Positions 56,318-64,000 of a stretch of DNA of 64,000 bases are shown in pieces. Origin of the DNA: Candidatus Lutibacillus vidarii. GTDB lineage: Bacteria > Actinomycetota > Actinomycetes > Actinomycetales > Dermatophilaceae. The notes under the pieces were generated by a model. It was given only the letters and a program-made list of their open reading frames with translations. It did not search any database and was not told where the DNA came from. Where the stretch lies: positions 1,674,001 to 1,738,000 of the forward strand of contig JADKGA010000002.1 in the NCBI GenBank assembly GCA_016717165.1. The letters are read 5' to 3'. Numbering within the stretch: position 1 is the stretch's first letter; each line of letters opens with the position of its first letter. Position numbers and translations under genes: made by a program.

Positions 56318-57050
56318 ACGCCGAGCAGGACGCAGCGGCCTGCGCGAACCGGCGGGCGGTGTCGGCATCGCCGACGAACAAGGCGGTGGCCCAGATGTCG
56401 GCCTCCACGAGGGTCGGGCCGACGACCGTCGTCGAGCCGGACCGGCCGACCCACTGGCCGGTGCGCGGGTCGTAGAGGTGAGCGCCGCGCGCCGCCGTCC
56501 CCGAGGTCGCGACGCCGCCGGTGGCCACCGGGACCACGGTGGCGATCGTCCCGGGGCGCCGAGGGTCCTCGATGCCGATCCGCCAGGGGGCTGCGTCCGC
56601 GCCAGTGGGCGGAACGTGCCGATGCCGCCCGACGAGGACGTCTCCCCCGGCGTTGACCGACCAGGCTGCACCCGGCAGCCCGGCGAGCTGCTGCCCGGCA
56701 CGGTCGATGGCCCAGCCTTTGACCAGTCCGGTCGGGTCGAAGCGCACGACGCCGTCCGGGTCGGGCAACCACGGCGTGAAGGCCCCTCCGGTCGCCTCCT
56801 GGGCCCGCGCGCACTGTGCGGCGACATCCTGGACCTCGGGCGGGCAGCTCCCCAGGGCGATCTCGCCGCAGCGGACCCGGCTCACCCACGAGTCCTCGCG
56901 GTAGGTCGAGTACCACTGGTCGACCCGCACCAGCTCGGCGTATGCCGCCGCGACGGCTCGGTCCACCAGCTCGTGGTCGGGGTCGCTCGAGCGCACGTGG
57001 ATGCTGATGGGCATCCCCATGAGGTGCTCGACCCAGACTCTCTTGGTCAC
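56307..57050 (-). CDS. apbE: FAD:protein FMN transferase (ApbE)
   Basis: A 247-residue enzyme that attaches FMN covalently to Thr or Ser of target proteins using FAD. MGMPISIHVRS, RVDQWYSTYREDSWVSRV, DPTGLVKGWAIDRA, WSVNAGGDVLVG and GGVATSGTAARGAHLYDPRT fit the family. It is shorter than the typical 300-350 residues because it lacks a long N-terminus and has no signal peptide. The GTG start overlaps the stop of the FMN-binding protein gene (GTGA), so its substrate is very likely that neighbour. Confidence 0.9.
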
Positions 57051-57520
57051 AGACCGGCCTGGTCGATCGCGGACTGGAGCGACTGGATATACGCCTGCGA
57101 GGTGATCGTCGCGCCACCGACCATGTCGATGTCGGCGCTCTGGGCGCTGAGCACCTCGGAGTTGAGGATCGGCACTGCGCGGGAGTTGATCTCCTGGTCA
57201 CGGCGGTCGGTCCACGGCACCTGGGTGACGACCGACTTGGTGATCGACCCGTCGGCGACGGTGATCTGCACCTGGACCGCCCCGAAGCGGGTCATCACGG
57301 CGTCCCCGGTGAAGGTGCCCGCGCTGCCCGATCCCGAGTCGCTGCCGGTGCCGGCGTCGGTTCCGCCATCGGTCCCGGAGTCGCTCGACGACCCGGTCGT
57401 CCCCGGGGTCGTCGGCGCCTGGGCGCTGACGGGCATCGAGCTCGATGTCGAGGTGTGGTACGAGAAGAGGAGCACCAGAGCGCTGACGGTGCTCAGCAGC
57501 CAGGTGACGATGCGGCGCAT
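57047..57520 (-). CDS. FMN-binding domain protein (ApbE target)
   Basis: A 157-residue exported or membrane-anchored protein. An N-terminal hydrophobic segment (IVTWLLSTVSALVLLFSY), a Ser/Thr/Gly-rich linker and then an FMN-binding domain (GAVQVQITVADGSI, AVPILNSEVLSAQSADIDM) follow. VGGATITSQAY carries the Thr that ApbE-type enzymes flavinylate (D..[ST]GAT.T-like). It lies between the ferric-reductase-like gene and apbE, so it is a probable covalent flavin electron carrier outside the membrane. Start ATG 57520. Confidence 0.88.
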   Translation of the reverse strand: MRRIVTWLLSTVSALVLLFSYHTSTSSSMPVSAQAPTTPGTTGSSSDSGTDGGTDAGTGSDSGSGSAGTFTGDAVMTRFGAVQVQITVADGSITKSVVTQVPWTDRRDQEINSRAVPILNSEVLSAQSADIDMVGGATITSQAYIQSLQSAIDQAGL

Positions 57521-57545
57521 GACGATGGACCTCGGTCTTTCGGGC

Positions 57546-58967
57546 TCAGAGGGCGAATGCTTCGATGTGGATATTCGCGGCGGGCACGCCCGCGGACCGG
57601 GCTGCCCCGACGACGGCGTCCATCCATCCGGATGCACCGCAGACGAAGACATCCCGCTCGGCGACATCGGGGACGAGGTGCCGCAATGCCGCGACATCGT
57701 CGAGGTGCGCGGCGCTCTCGGGCAGCCAGGACGCCCGCGCCTGGACCCGCCGGCCCGGCACGACGACGACCTGGGCGCCGCGCGCGGCCGCACTGGCGTC
57801 GACCGCTGTCGCGAGCATCCGGGTGGCCGCATCGTGCACGCGATGGACGAGCACGACGTCCCCGGGCCGCTGGTCGAGGTCCTCGAGGATCGCCTTGAGC
57901 GGAGTCACGCCGATGCCGGAGGCCATGAGGAGCACCTTGCGGCGCCGCCGGACGCCGACGTGCAGCCGCCCGTAGGGACCCTCGACGAGGACCGGCGTCC
58001 CCGGGCGCAGGTCGGCCACCGCAGCGGAGCCGTCGCCGACGTGCTCGACGGTGAACCGCAGTGACCGGCCGTCCGGGGCCGCCGACAATGAGTACGGGTG
58101 GGCGCGGGTCCAGCCGGGGACCCCGAGGAAGCGCCACTGGAAGAACTGGCCACCGCGGACCCGCAGCGCGTCGAGATTGCGGCCGGTGACGACGACGGTG
58201 GTCAGCCCTGGCTGCTCGGCGATGACCTCGGAGACGACGAGCCGGTGCCGCATCGAGCGCCACAGCGGCATACCGACCCGGAAGGCGAGCACGGCGAGCA
58301 GGGCGGCCACCCACAGCCCCCACCAGAAGACCGTGGCGGCGGTGCTGGAGAGGAAGTCCGCGCCGGTCCACAGCTGGTGCGGCACCGCGAGCCCGGCGCC
58401 GAGGTAGGCGTAAAGGTGGATGAGGTGCCAGGACTCGTACCGCAGCGCCCGGCGGGCCCTCCGGATCGACGTCACGACGACCATGGTCAGCGCGACCGTG
58501 GCGGCGAAGGCCAGCAGCATCCCGGGGTAGCTGAGGACGAGGTCGACGAAGGTGCCGACGAGACCGAGCGTGGTGTTCGCGGCATACCCGAGGGTGATGA
58601 GCACGAGGTGGGCGAGGAGGAGGGTGAACGAGGTGAAGCCGACCAGCCGATGCTTGCGGGTCAGGTCGTCCTGGCCGTAGCTGCGCTCGACGAAGGGGAT
58701 CCGGGCCATGAGGAGCACCTGGAGGAGGACGAGCACGCTGGCCCACATCCCGGTGAGCCGGCCCAGGCTGAGGAAGAAGCCGGCGAGCGAGCCGGTCGCG
58801 GTCTGGATGCCACCGCCGCTCACCCACAAGGCGGTGACGAAGAGGCACAGCAGCCAGGCGGCGGCTCCGGCCAGGTCGCGCCACCACTGGGGGGTGGCCG
58901 CGGCGGTGGTCGGCGACGGCGTCATGCCCGTGCGTCGGGGCGCCTGCCGCGTGGTCGTCGAGCTCAT
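57546..58967 (-). CDS. ferric-reductase-like transmembrane oxidoreductase
   Basis: A 473-residue protein. Six or so membrane helices carry histidine pairs suited to haem (FTLLLAHLVLITLGY, SWHLIHLYAYLG, VPHQLWTGADF). Then come a ferredoxin-reductase-type FAD domain (GQFFQWRFLG, HPYSLSAAPDGRSLRFTVE) and an NAD-binding domain (MASGIGVTPLKAILEDL, DVFVCGASGWMDAVV). It should carry electrons from NAD(P)H via FAD and haem across the membrane, likely to the flavinylated neighbour. Start ATG 58967; the 160-residue extension of the frame upstream is a shadow. Confidence 0.88.
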   Translation of the reverse strand: MSSTTTRQAPRRTGMTPSPTTAAATPQWWRDLAGAAAWLLCLFVTALWVSGGGIQTATGSLAGFFLSLGRLTGMWASVLVLLQVLLMARIPFVERSYGQDDLTRKHRLVGFTSFTLLLAHLVLITLGYAANTTLGLVGTFVDLVLSYPGMLLAFAATVALTMVVVTSIRRARRALRYESWHLIHLYAYLGAGLAVPHQLWTGADFLSSTAATVFWWGLWVAALLAVLAFRVGMPLWRSMRHRLVVSEVIAEQPGLTTVVVTGRNLDALRVRGGQFFQWRFLGVPGWTRAHPYSLSAAPDGRSLRFTVEHVGDGSAAVADLRPGTPVLVEGPYGRLHVGVRRRRKVLLMASGIGVTPLKAILEDLDQRPGDVVLVHRVHDAATRMLATAVDASAAARGAQVVVVPGRRVQARASWLPESAAHLDDVAALRHLVPDVAERDVFVCGASGWMDAVVGAARSAGVPAANIHIEAFAL

Positions 58968-59035
58968 GGACGCGACCTTGCCGAGCGAACCTAGGTGTTT
59001 GCTGTGACTACGCCGTGCCCCGGACATGAGAGCGG

Positions 59036-59197
59036 TCACCACAGTCCCACGACGGTGCCACCGAGCCGTATGACGGACACGGTGACAACGACGACGAAGA
59101 CGGCCCGAACGAAGCCATTCCCCCGAGCGACCGCGGTCCGGGCCCCGACATACCCGCCGACGAGCAAGCCGAGCACAGCGGCGACCAGGGTCCGCCG
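59036..59197 (-). pseudogene. C-terminal remnant of a TauE/SafE-type permease
   Basis: RRTLVAAVLGLLVGGYVGAR then GNGFVRAVFVVVVTVSVIRL matches the last two membrane segments of TauE/SafE-family exporters (family pattern LxGxxxGARxAxRxGxxxxRxxFxxVV). The upstream 80% of such a gene is missing; the HAD gene ends at 59266. Alternatively a small two-helix membrane protein beginning at 59287, but the match makes a relic more likely. Confidence 0.5.
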
Positions 59198-59265
59198 CGC
59201 GGCCGCATGGCGTGGCCCGCGGACCGACCCGAGGACGGGCAGGCTCGGATCGCTCACGGTCCGGC

Positions 59266-60021
59266 CTAGGTCGACCGGCCGGACCACCCGAGCACGATGT
59301 CCGCGATATCGGACAGCTCGTGCGCGACGGCGTCGGGGGTGGCCTCGTGCGAGACCTGCTGGTCCTCGGGGATATCGCTATGCGGGATCCAGATCGCCCG
59401 CATCCCGACCACCTGGGGGCCGTGGACGTCCTCATAGGACCGGTCCCCGACGTAGACGCACGCGATGGGGTCCACGCCGAGCGACTGCGCCGCGGCGGCG
59501 AAGATCTCCGGCCGCGGCTTCACCCAGGGGGTGTGGCTCGAGTAGACGTCGGCGTCGATGAGGTGGAGCACCTCGTCCCGGGCGAAGAAGCCACGGTGGG
59601 TCTGGGCGTCCCACAAGGTGTTGGAGAGCACCCCGACGCGCAGACCCGCGGCGCGCAGCCGCTCCCACACCTCCGGGATATGCGGGTGGGTGAAAGTGTG
59701 CGGCTCCCAGAACTCCCGGTATGCCGCCAGCCCCGCCGCGGTGGCCTCGTCCTGCGGGTCGAGCCCGACGGCGGTGAGGACATCCTCGAGCCGGGCGCTG
59801 GACCCGTCGGTCCGGCCCCGCCGCCAGGCCTGCTCCTCGGCGGTGTACAGAGCCGCGGCCAGGCCGTTGCGCGCGCACGCGATGGCGCCCATACCCGAGG
59901 CGAAGGCCTCCCACTGCGCCCGCAGGTCGATGGTGTGCCAGGGCGTGATCGTGCCGCCCCAGTCGAAGATGACGGCCTGGACATCGGAGCGGACCGGTGT
60001 CTTCGCCAGATGCTCGGTCAC
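59266..60021 (-). CDS. HAD-superfamily hydrolase
   Basis: A 251-residue phosphatase-like protein. AVIFDWGGTITPW is motif I, VGVLSNTLWD motif II, VKPRPEIFAAAAQSLGVDP the Lys motif and VYVGDRSYEDVHG the acidic motif. The second motif-I Asp is replaced by Gly (DWGGT), which also occurs in non-classic members, so phosphatase activity is less certain. The GTG start at 60021 overlaps the pfkB stop (GTGA). Probably acts on a small phosphorylated metabolite linked to that kinase. Confidence 0.85.
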   Translation of the reverse strand: MTEHLAKTPVRSDVQAVIFDWGGTITPWHTIDLRAQWEAFASGMGAIACARNGLAAALYTAEEQAWRRGRTDGSSARLEDVLTAVGLDPQDEATAAGLAAYREFWEPHTFTHPHIPEVWERLRAAGLRVGVLSNTLWDAQTHRGFFARDEVLHLIDADVYSSHTPWVKPRPEIFAAAAQSLGVDPIACVYVGDRSYEDVHGPQVVGMRAIWIPHSDIPEDQQVSHEATPDAVAHELSDIADIVLGWSGRST

Positions 60022-60920
60022 AGCAGGCTCCTCAAGGTCGGCAGGTCGATCGGGTCGGCGTTCGTCCCCGGTGTCGCACACGCCCACGCACCAGCCACGA
60101 CGCCCCAGCGGGCGCACTCGACGGGGTCGGCACCGGACAGCCAGGCCGCCAGGAAAGCCGAGCCGAAGGCGTCGCCCGCACCATTGCTGTCGACCGCTGG
60201 GCGGCCCGGCAGCGCCGCAGCGGGCACGTCGGTCGACGAGCCTCCTCGGACGTGCACCCGGCAGCCGGCTGCTCCCGCCGTCGACACCACCAGGGCGGCG
60301 CGTCCTTGGTCGAAGACCCGGCCCACCACCTCGGGGAGCCGCTCGGTGACCCCGACGGCGGACAGGAACACCAGGTCCGCAGCGAAGGCGAACTCCTCGT
60401 GGTAGGGGTTCACCCCGTCCCAGTCGTTGAGGTCGGTCGAGACCGAGTGCCCCGATGCGACGGCCTCCCGAAGGGCCGGCCGGGTCCAGTCGTTGATCGT
60501 CACGTGCGCGTGTCGCGCCGCCCCGAGCAGCGAACGGTGACAGTCCACCTGAGCCGCAGGCAGCGCCTGGCCGCGCCCGTCGTGGAAGGACATTCGGCGT
60601 CCGTCGTCGGCCACCAGGTTGACACTGCGCTTGGTCCCCTCCGGCACGACGACGCCGGTGAACGGCAGCCCGGCTGCCGCGAACCGTTCGCGCGCCAGCA
60701 GCCCCTCCGGGTCGTCACCGACCAGGTCGACCAGGTGGGTGTGCACCTCGAGTGCATGCAGCCCGAGGGCCCACCCGCTGCCGGAGTGGCCGACATACCG
60801 GACCATGGGCGGGACGTGCACCGTGTCCGCGAACGGAACCGGCAGGGTGGCGACCCGGATGATCGTGTCGACACCCACCCCACCCAGGGCGAGAACGTCC
60901 AGACTGGTCGTGCCCATCAC
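60018..60920 (-). CDS. PfkB-family carbohydrate kinase
   Basis: A 300-residue ribokinase-like enzyme. It starts DVLALGGVGVDTIIRVATLP, has GSGWALGLHALEVHTHLVDL then VGDDPEG, and ends with the active-site block VDSNGAGDAFGSAFLAAWLSG, where Asp is the catalytic base. The sugar or nucleoside substrate is not predictable. It follows proS by 27 bases and overlaps the HAD gene, so proS-pfkB-HAD form one operon. Confidence 0.88.
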   Translation of the reverse strand: MMGTTSLDVLALGGVGVDTIIRVATLPVPFADTVHVPPMVRYVGHSGSGWALGLHALEVHTHLVDLVGDDPEGLLARERFAAAGLPFTGVVVPEGTKRSVNLVADDGRRMSFHDGRGQALPAAQVDCHRSLLGAARHAHVTINDWTRPALREAVASGHSVSTDLNDWDGVNPYHEEFAFAADLVFLSAVGVTERLPEVVGRVFDQGRAALVVSTAGAAGCRVHVRGGSSTDVPAAALPGRPAVDSNGAGDAFGSAFLAAWLSGADPVECARWGVVAGAWACATPGTNADPIDLPTLRSLL

Positions 60921-60947
60921 TCTCCCCCCAGGCCCGCAGCGTGCGGA

Positions 60948-62717
60948 CTAGCCGCGGATCTCGCGGATGATCTCGGCCACGGCACCTGTGAGGGCGATCT
61001 CGCGACGCTCGCCGGAGCGCCGGTCCTTGAGCTCGACAGTCCCGGAGGCCAGGCCCCGGCCGACCACGACGATGGTCGGGACGCCGATGAGCTCGGAGTC
61101 CTTGAACTTCACGCCCGGGCTCACTCCGCGCCGGTCGTCGAGCAGGACGTCGACACCCTGGGCGGACAGCTCGCGGGCCAGTGACTCGGCGGCGACGAAG
61201 ACCTCCTCGTCCTTTCCGGTCGCGACGAGGTGGACGTCCGTCGGAGCGACCTCGCGCGGCCAGACCAGGCCGATCTCGTCGTGGTTGCCCTCGGCCACGC
61301 AGGCCACCGCGCGGCTGACACCAACGCCATAGCTGCCCATGATGACCGTCGTCAGCCGCCCACTGGCGTCGAGCACCTTGAGGTCGAGCGCCTCGGCATA
61401 CTTGCGGCCGAGCTGGAAGATATGGCCCATCTCGATCCCGCGCGCGGACTCCAGGCCCAGGCCGCACGACGGGCAGGCGTCGCCATCGCGCACCTCGGCG
61501 GCCTCGATGACGCCGTCGGGGACGAAGTCCCGGCCGGCGACCAGGTCGAGGGCGTGGTAGCCGTGGGCGTTGCCGCCCGCGACCCAGGCCGTCCCGGTGA
61601 CGACGCGGGGGTCGACGAGGAAGCGCACCCCGGACGCGCTGGCCGTGCCCAGTGCCTGCGGCCCCATGTAGCCCTTGACAAGCGTCGGGTATGCCGCGAA
61701 GTCCGACTCGGTGAAGGCCTCGACGACGGCGGGCTCGACCTGTGCTCCGAGCCGTTTCTCGTCCACCTCCCGGTCACCGGGGATGCCCAAGGCGAGCGGC
61801 TCGCGACGCCCGTCCGGGTGGACGAGCATGACGACGACCGTCTTCAGCGTGTCGGGGGCGCTCCACGCCGTGCCGTCGGCCTTGGGGTAGCGCTGGTTGA
61901 GACAGTCGACGAGCGTGGCGATGGTGGGACTGTCCGGGGTCAGCTCGGTGTGGGCGGCGGGGACGGCGTCATACGGGCGCTCGTCCGGGGCCGGGACGCG
62001 GACCGCCTCGACGTTCGCGGCATAGCCACAGCTGGGGCACCGCACGTAGGTGTCCTCGCCGTTCTCGGCGGTGGCGAGGAACTCCTCGCTCTTAGAGCCG
62101 CCCATCGCCCCCGCCATCGCGGCGACGATGACGTAGTGGAAGCCGAGCCGGTCGAAGATCCGCACATAGGCCTCGCGGTGCAGCTGGTAGCTCTTGTCCA
62201 GCCCGGCCTCGTCGATGTCGAAGGAGTAGGAGTCCTTCATGACGAACTCGCGGCCGCGGAGCAGGCCGGCCCGCGGACGGGCCTCGTCGCGGTACTTGGT
62301 CTGAATCTGATACAGCGATACGGGAAGATCCTTGTATGACGAGAAGAGGTCCTTGACGGTGAGGGTGAAGAGCTCCTCGTGGGTCGGCCCGAGGAGGTAG
62401 TCAGCACCTTTTCGGTCCTTGAGCCGGAAGATATTGTCGCCATACTCGGTCCACCGACCGGTCGCCTCGTAGGGCTCCTTGGGCAGCAGCGCCGGGAAGA
62501 GCAGCTCCTGGGCGCCGATCGCATCCATCTCCTCGCGGACGATCGTCTCCACCCGGCGCAGCACCCGCATCCCCAGCGGCAGCCAGGTGTAGATGCCCGG
62601 ACTGACGCGGCGAATGTACCCCGCGCGGACGAGCAGCTTGTGGCTGGGCAGCTCGGCGTCGGCCGGATCCTCCCGCAAGGTCCGCAGGAACAGGCTCGAC
62701 ATGCGCAGGACGGACAC
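60948..62717 (-). CDS. proS: prolyl-tRNA synthetase
   Basis: A 589-residue class II aminoacyl-tRNA synthetase of the bacterial type with an inserted editing domain. Motif 1 and 2 regions are SHKLLVRAGYIRRVSPGIYT and LLGPTHEELFTLTVKD with YRDEARPRAGLLRGREFVMKDSYSF; the editing domain holds KTVVVMLVHPDGR; motif 3 is TVIMGSYGVGVSRAVACVAE. The C-terminal anticodon domain follows. I use GTG 62717 (VSVLRMSSLFLRTL) because GAGGAG lies seven bases upstream; ATG 62702 is possible. The much longer frame to 63701 overlaps the GNAT gene and is rejected. Confidence 0.96.
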   Translation of the reverse strand: MSVLRMSSLFLRTLREDPADAELPSHKLLVRAGYIRRVSPGIYTWLPLGMRVLRRVETIVREEMDAIGAQELLFPALLPKEPYEATGRWTEYGDNIFRLKDRKGADYLLGPTHEELFTLTVKDLFSSYKDLPVSLYQIQTKYRDEARPRAGLLRGREFVMKDSYSFDIDEAGLDKSYQLHREAYVRIFDRLGFHYVIVAAMAGAMGGSKSEEFLATAENGEDTYVRCPSCGYAANVEAVRVPAPDERPYDAVPAAHTELTPDSPTIATLVDCLNQRYPKADGTAWSAPDTLKTVVVMLVHPDGRREPLALGIPGDREVDEKRLGAQVEPAVVEAFTESDFAAYPTLVKGYMGPQALGTASASGVRFLVDPRVVTGTAWVAGGNAHGYHALDLVAGRDFVPDGVIEAAEVRDGDACPSCGLGLESARGIEMGHIFQLGRKYAEALDLKVLDASGRLTTVIMGSYGVGVSRAVACVAEGNHDEIGLVWPREVAPTDVHLVATGKDEEVFVAAESLARELSAQGVDVLLDDRRGVSPGVKFKDSELIGVPTIVVVGRGLASGTVELKDRRSGERREIALTGAVAEIIREIRG

Positions 62718-62829
62718 GGGGGGACTCCTCGACAGCGGTGATGGCTCCCCCGCAGGATACCCGGCCGAGTCTGACCCCGAGCGGCCGCCGATGCTGCGGC
62801 GGGGGCCGCGCCCCGGTGGCGAAGGTGGG

Positions 62830-63690
62830 TCAGCGGTTCTCGTACCTGGCCCGGGTGCCCTGCGCGCGAAAGCCCAGCCGCTCGTAGAGGAACCGGGACG
62901 GGTTGTCGACATTGACGCAGAGCCAGGCGGCCGGCACCTCGTCGTGCTTGAGCGCGGTGAGCGACCGGACGACGAGATGGGCACCGAGCCCGCGGCCCCG
63001 CCAGGACGGGACGACACCGACCTGGTCGATCCAGGCGCCGTCGAGGATGACCAGGCCCACCGGCTCCCCGCCCGCCAGGGCCACCCGGGACTGGTCGGGC
63101 CGGAAGGCCGAGGACCCGCGCACGAAGTCCAGCCACTCCTCGTCGGACGCGTGGCCGCGGCTGCTGACGGACGTGCCGAAGGACTCGCGGAAGGCCTGGG
63201 CGAAGGCCTGGGCCGTTGCGTCGGTGAACGGCTCGGTCTCGACACCCTTCGGCAGGGGGACCTTGGGGATGTGCTTGAGCTTGTGCCGCATGACCGTCTC
63301 GGCGAAGGTCCGCCGCAGGCCGCTGCGGGCGAAGAGCGACTCTGCCTCGAGCGACATCGTCTCGGCCACGACCAGGAGGTCCACTCCCGGCGCCTGTTCA
63401 CGGCACCACTCGACGAGCTGTTCGCCGTAGCCGAGGTGCCGGGTCGACGGGTGGACCAGGCCGGTGGCACACTGACGCCCCTGCGGGTCCCGGAACAGGG
63501 CCGCCACGGCCACGAGGTCCCCGGTCTCGTCCCGACCACCGATCGCCGGACCGCTGAGGAAGAGCTCGGTGAGCATGGACTCCTCGGCGAGGGTGGGCAG
63601 CCCACCATCCTCACGCAGGCAGGCGCGGGCCAGCCCGCCCAGTGCGCCGAGGTCGGACTCGGTGATCGGTCCCCAGGCGAGCATCGACAT
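62830..63690 (-). CDS. GNAT-family N-acetyltransferase
   Basis: A 286-residue acetyltransferase. The C-terminal GNAT domain has DGAWIDQVGVVPSWRGRGLG followed by AHLVVRSLTALK, the Q/RxxGxG/A acetyl-CoA motif, then AWLCVNVDNPSRFLYERLGF. The first half (LVHPSTRHLGYGEQLVEW) looks like a second, degenerate GNAT-like fold. The start at 63690 (MSMLAWGP) is preceded by GGGGG; the extension to 63885 is not supported. Substrate unknown. It is upstream of proS on the same strand. Confidence 0.85.
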   Translation of the reverse strand: MSMLAWGPITESDLGALGGLARACLREDGGLPTLAEESMLTELFLSGPAIGGRDETGDLVAVAALFRDPQGRQCATGLVHPSTRHLGYGEQLVEWCREQAPGVDLLVVAETMSLEAESLFARSGLRRTFAETVMRHKLKHIPKVPLPKGVETEPFTDATAQAFAQAFRESFGTSVSSRGHASDEEWLDFVRGSSAFRPDQSRVALAGGEPVGLVILDGAWIDQVGVVPSWRGRGLGAHLVVRSLTALKHDEVPAAWLCVNVDNPSRFLYERLGFRAQGTRARYENR

Positions 63691-63721
63691 ACCCCCATCA
63701 AACCACTTCGCGCAGTGCGGG

Positions 63722-63982
63722 TTACGACGCGCGGGCGGCCACGTGCATGGCGAGGGCGTCGACGACATCGTCAGTGGCGGCCGGCCCGCAGTGGTGGAAG
63801 TCCTCACGGCGCGCAGTCGCCTCGCGCCGCGGGTCCGGTGGTCGCGGTCCGTATGCCGGCATACCTCGTCCTTCCGCGAGCACACGAACGTGCAATAGTC
63901 GCCGGGGCAGGCGACATATCAGCACAAATCGACCGCGATCGCGGACTACTGCACGTTTGACGGCCCGCTCTAGCGCCTCCAT
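63722..63982 (-). CDS. hypothetical small protein at window edge
   Basis: An open frame of 86 codons that I do not recognise. An internal ATG at 63859 with GGAAGGACGAGG just upstream would give 46 residues (MPAYGPRPPDPRREATARRE, ending ALAMHVAARAS), which is the better-supported start. No domain, signal peptide or membrane segment is seen. The upstream part of the frame crosses an inverted-repeat structure and may be non-coding. Confidence 0.3.
   Translation of the reverse strand: MEALERAVKRAVVRDRGRFVLICRLPRRLLHVRVLAEGRGMPAYGPRPPDPRREATARREDFHHCGPAATDDVVDALAMHVAARAS
63887..63957. repeat. nested inverted-repeat structure
   Basis: AACGTGCAATAGTC (63887-63900) pairs with GACTACTGCACGTT (63944-63957), 13 of 14 positions. 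Inside lie GTCGCC/GGCGAC (63898-63903 with 63910-63915) and the perfect palindrome CCGCGATCGCGG (63933-63944). It is located directly upstream of the small ORF starting at 63859 on the minus strand. A leader RNA or operator is possible; the identity is unknown. Confidence 0.5.
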
Positions 63983-64000
63983 TGTCCCCTGACCAGATCC

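Noticed and set aside
62718..63701. N-terminal extension of proS to 63701
   Set aside because: The extension is Pro/Ser/Arg-rich shadow sequence of the GNAT gene; a ribosome binding site fixes the start at 62717.

Overview
The window is about 70% G+C with frequent GTG starts, many ATGA/GTGA stop-start overlaps and several actinobacterial gene neighbourhoods: rimP-nusA-ylxR-infB-rbfA-truB, a ferritin-like (DUF4439-type) gene next to rimP, DUF4233 next to ndk and near folC, and ileS behind a translational-type T-box. I read it as a chromosome segment of an actinomycete, plausibly Intrasporangiaceae-like. The family-level guess is inference only. No rRNA or tRNA gene was recognised.

Layout. 0-6.2 kb: PaaI-type thioesterase, dihydroorotate-dehydrogenase-like protein, pnp, rpsO and a membrane-anchored VWA protein. 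6.4-12.4 kb: a secreted HNH nuclease, then an NAD-linked molybdenum formate dehydrogenase operon (fused FdsG-FdsB, FdsA, FdsD). 12.4-17 kb: BtuF-like protein, VOC protein, a PadR/HAAS membrane-protein pair with a clear operator, and lpd. 17.1-22.4 kb: an insertion-sequence graveyard (a broken IS256-family element with intact ends, plus IS110-family fragments) around a gene for a secreted beta-propeller/Fn3 protein. 22.6-29 kb: MFS and FUSC-type transport proteins, ndk, DUF4233, a small L7/L12-like membrane protein, a VOC gene flanked by two arrays of 28-bp hairpin modules, and folC. 29-38 kb: ileS with its T-box, a CoA-transferase, a GlcD-like oxidase and the TrkA/TrkH potassium system. 38-44 kb: an AbiEi-type remnant, a TIGR03960 B12-binding radical SAM protein, an ECF sigma factor with a coupled membrane protein, and a long-chain acyl-CoA ligase. 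44-52.3 kb: ribF, PaiB and the translation/transcription operon. 52.4-64 kb: lipoprotein, kinase and YyaL-like genes, a flavinylation cluster (ferric-reductase-like, FMN-binding, ApbE), a proS-pfkB-HAD operon and a GNAT gene.

Data quality. Eight single-base frameshifts sit in otherwise intact genes, several of them normally indispensable (pnp, ileS). Most lie in short G or C runs, and there is also an implausible poly-G tract at 27328-27375. I treat these as probable consensus errors, so the genes are annotated across the frameshift. By contrast, the IS genes carry nonsense codons, deletions and several frameshifts each and are real pseudogenes.

Most unusual structures: the two hairpin arrays around 26.5 and 27.4 kb; three short palindromic insertions inside one dead transposase gene; and a window-wide, strand-symmetric excess of GGCATAC/GTATGCC, visible both in codon choice and between genes.
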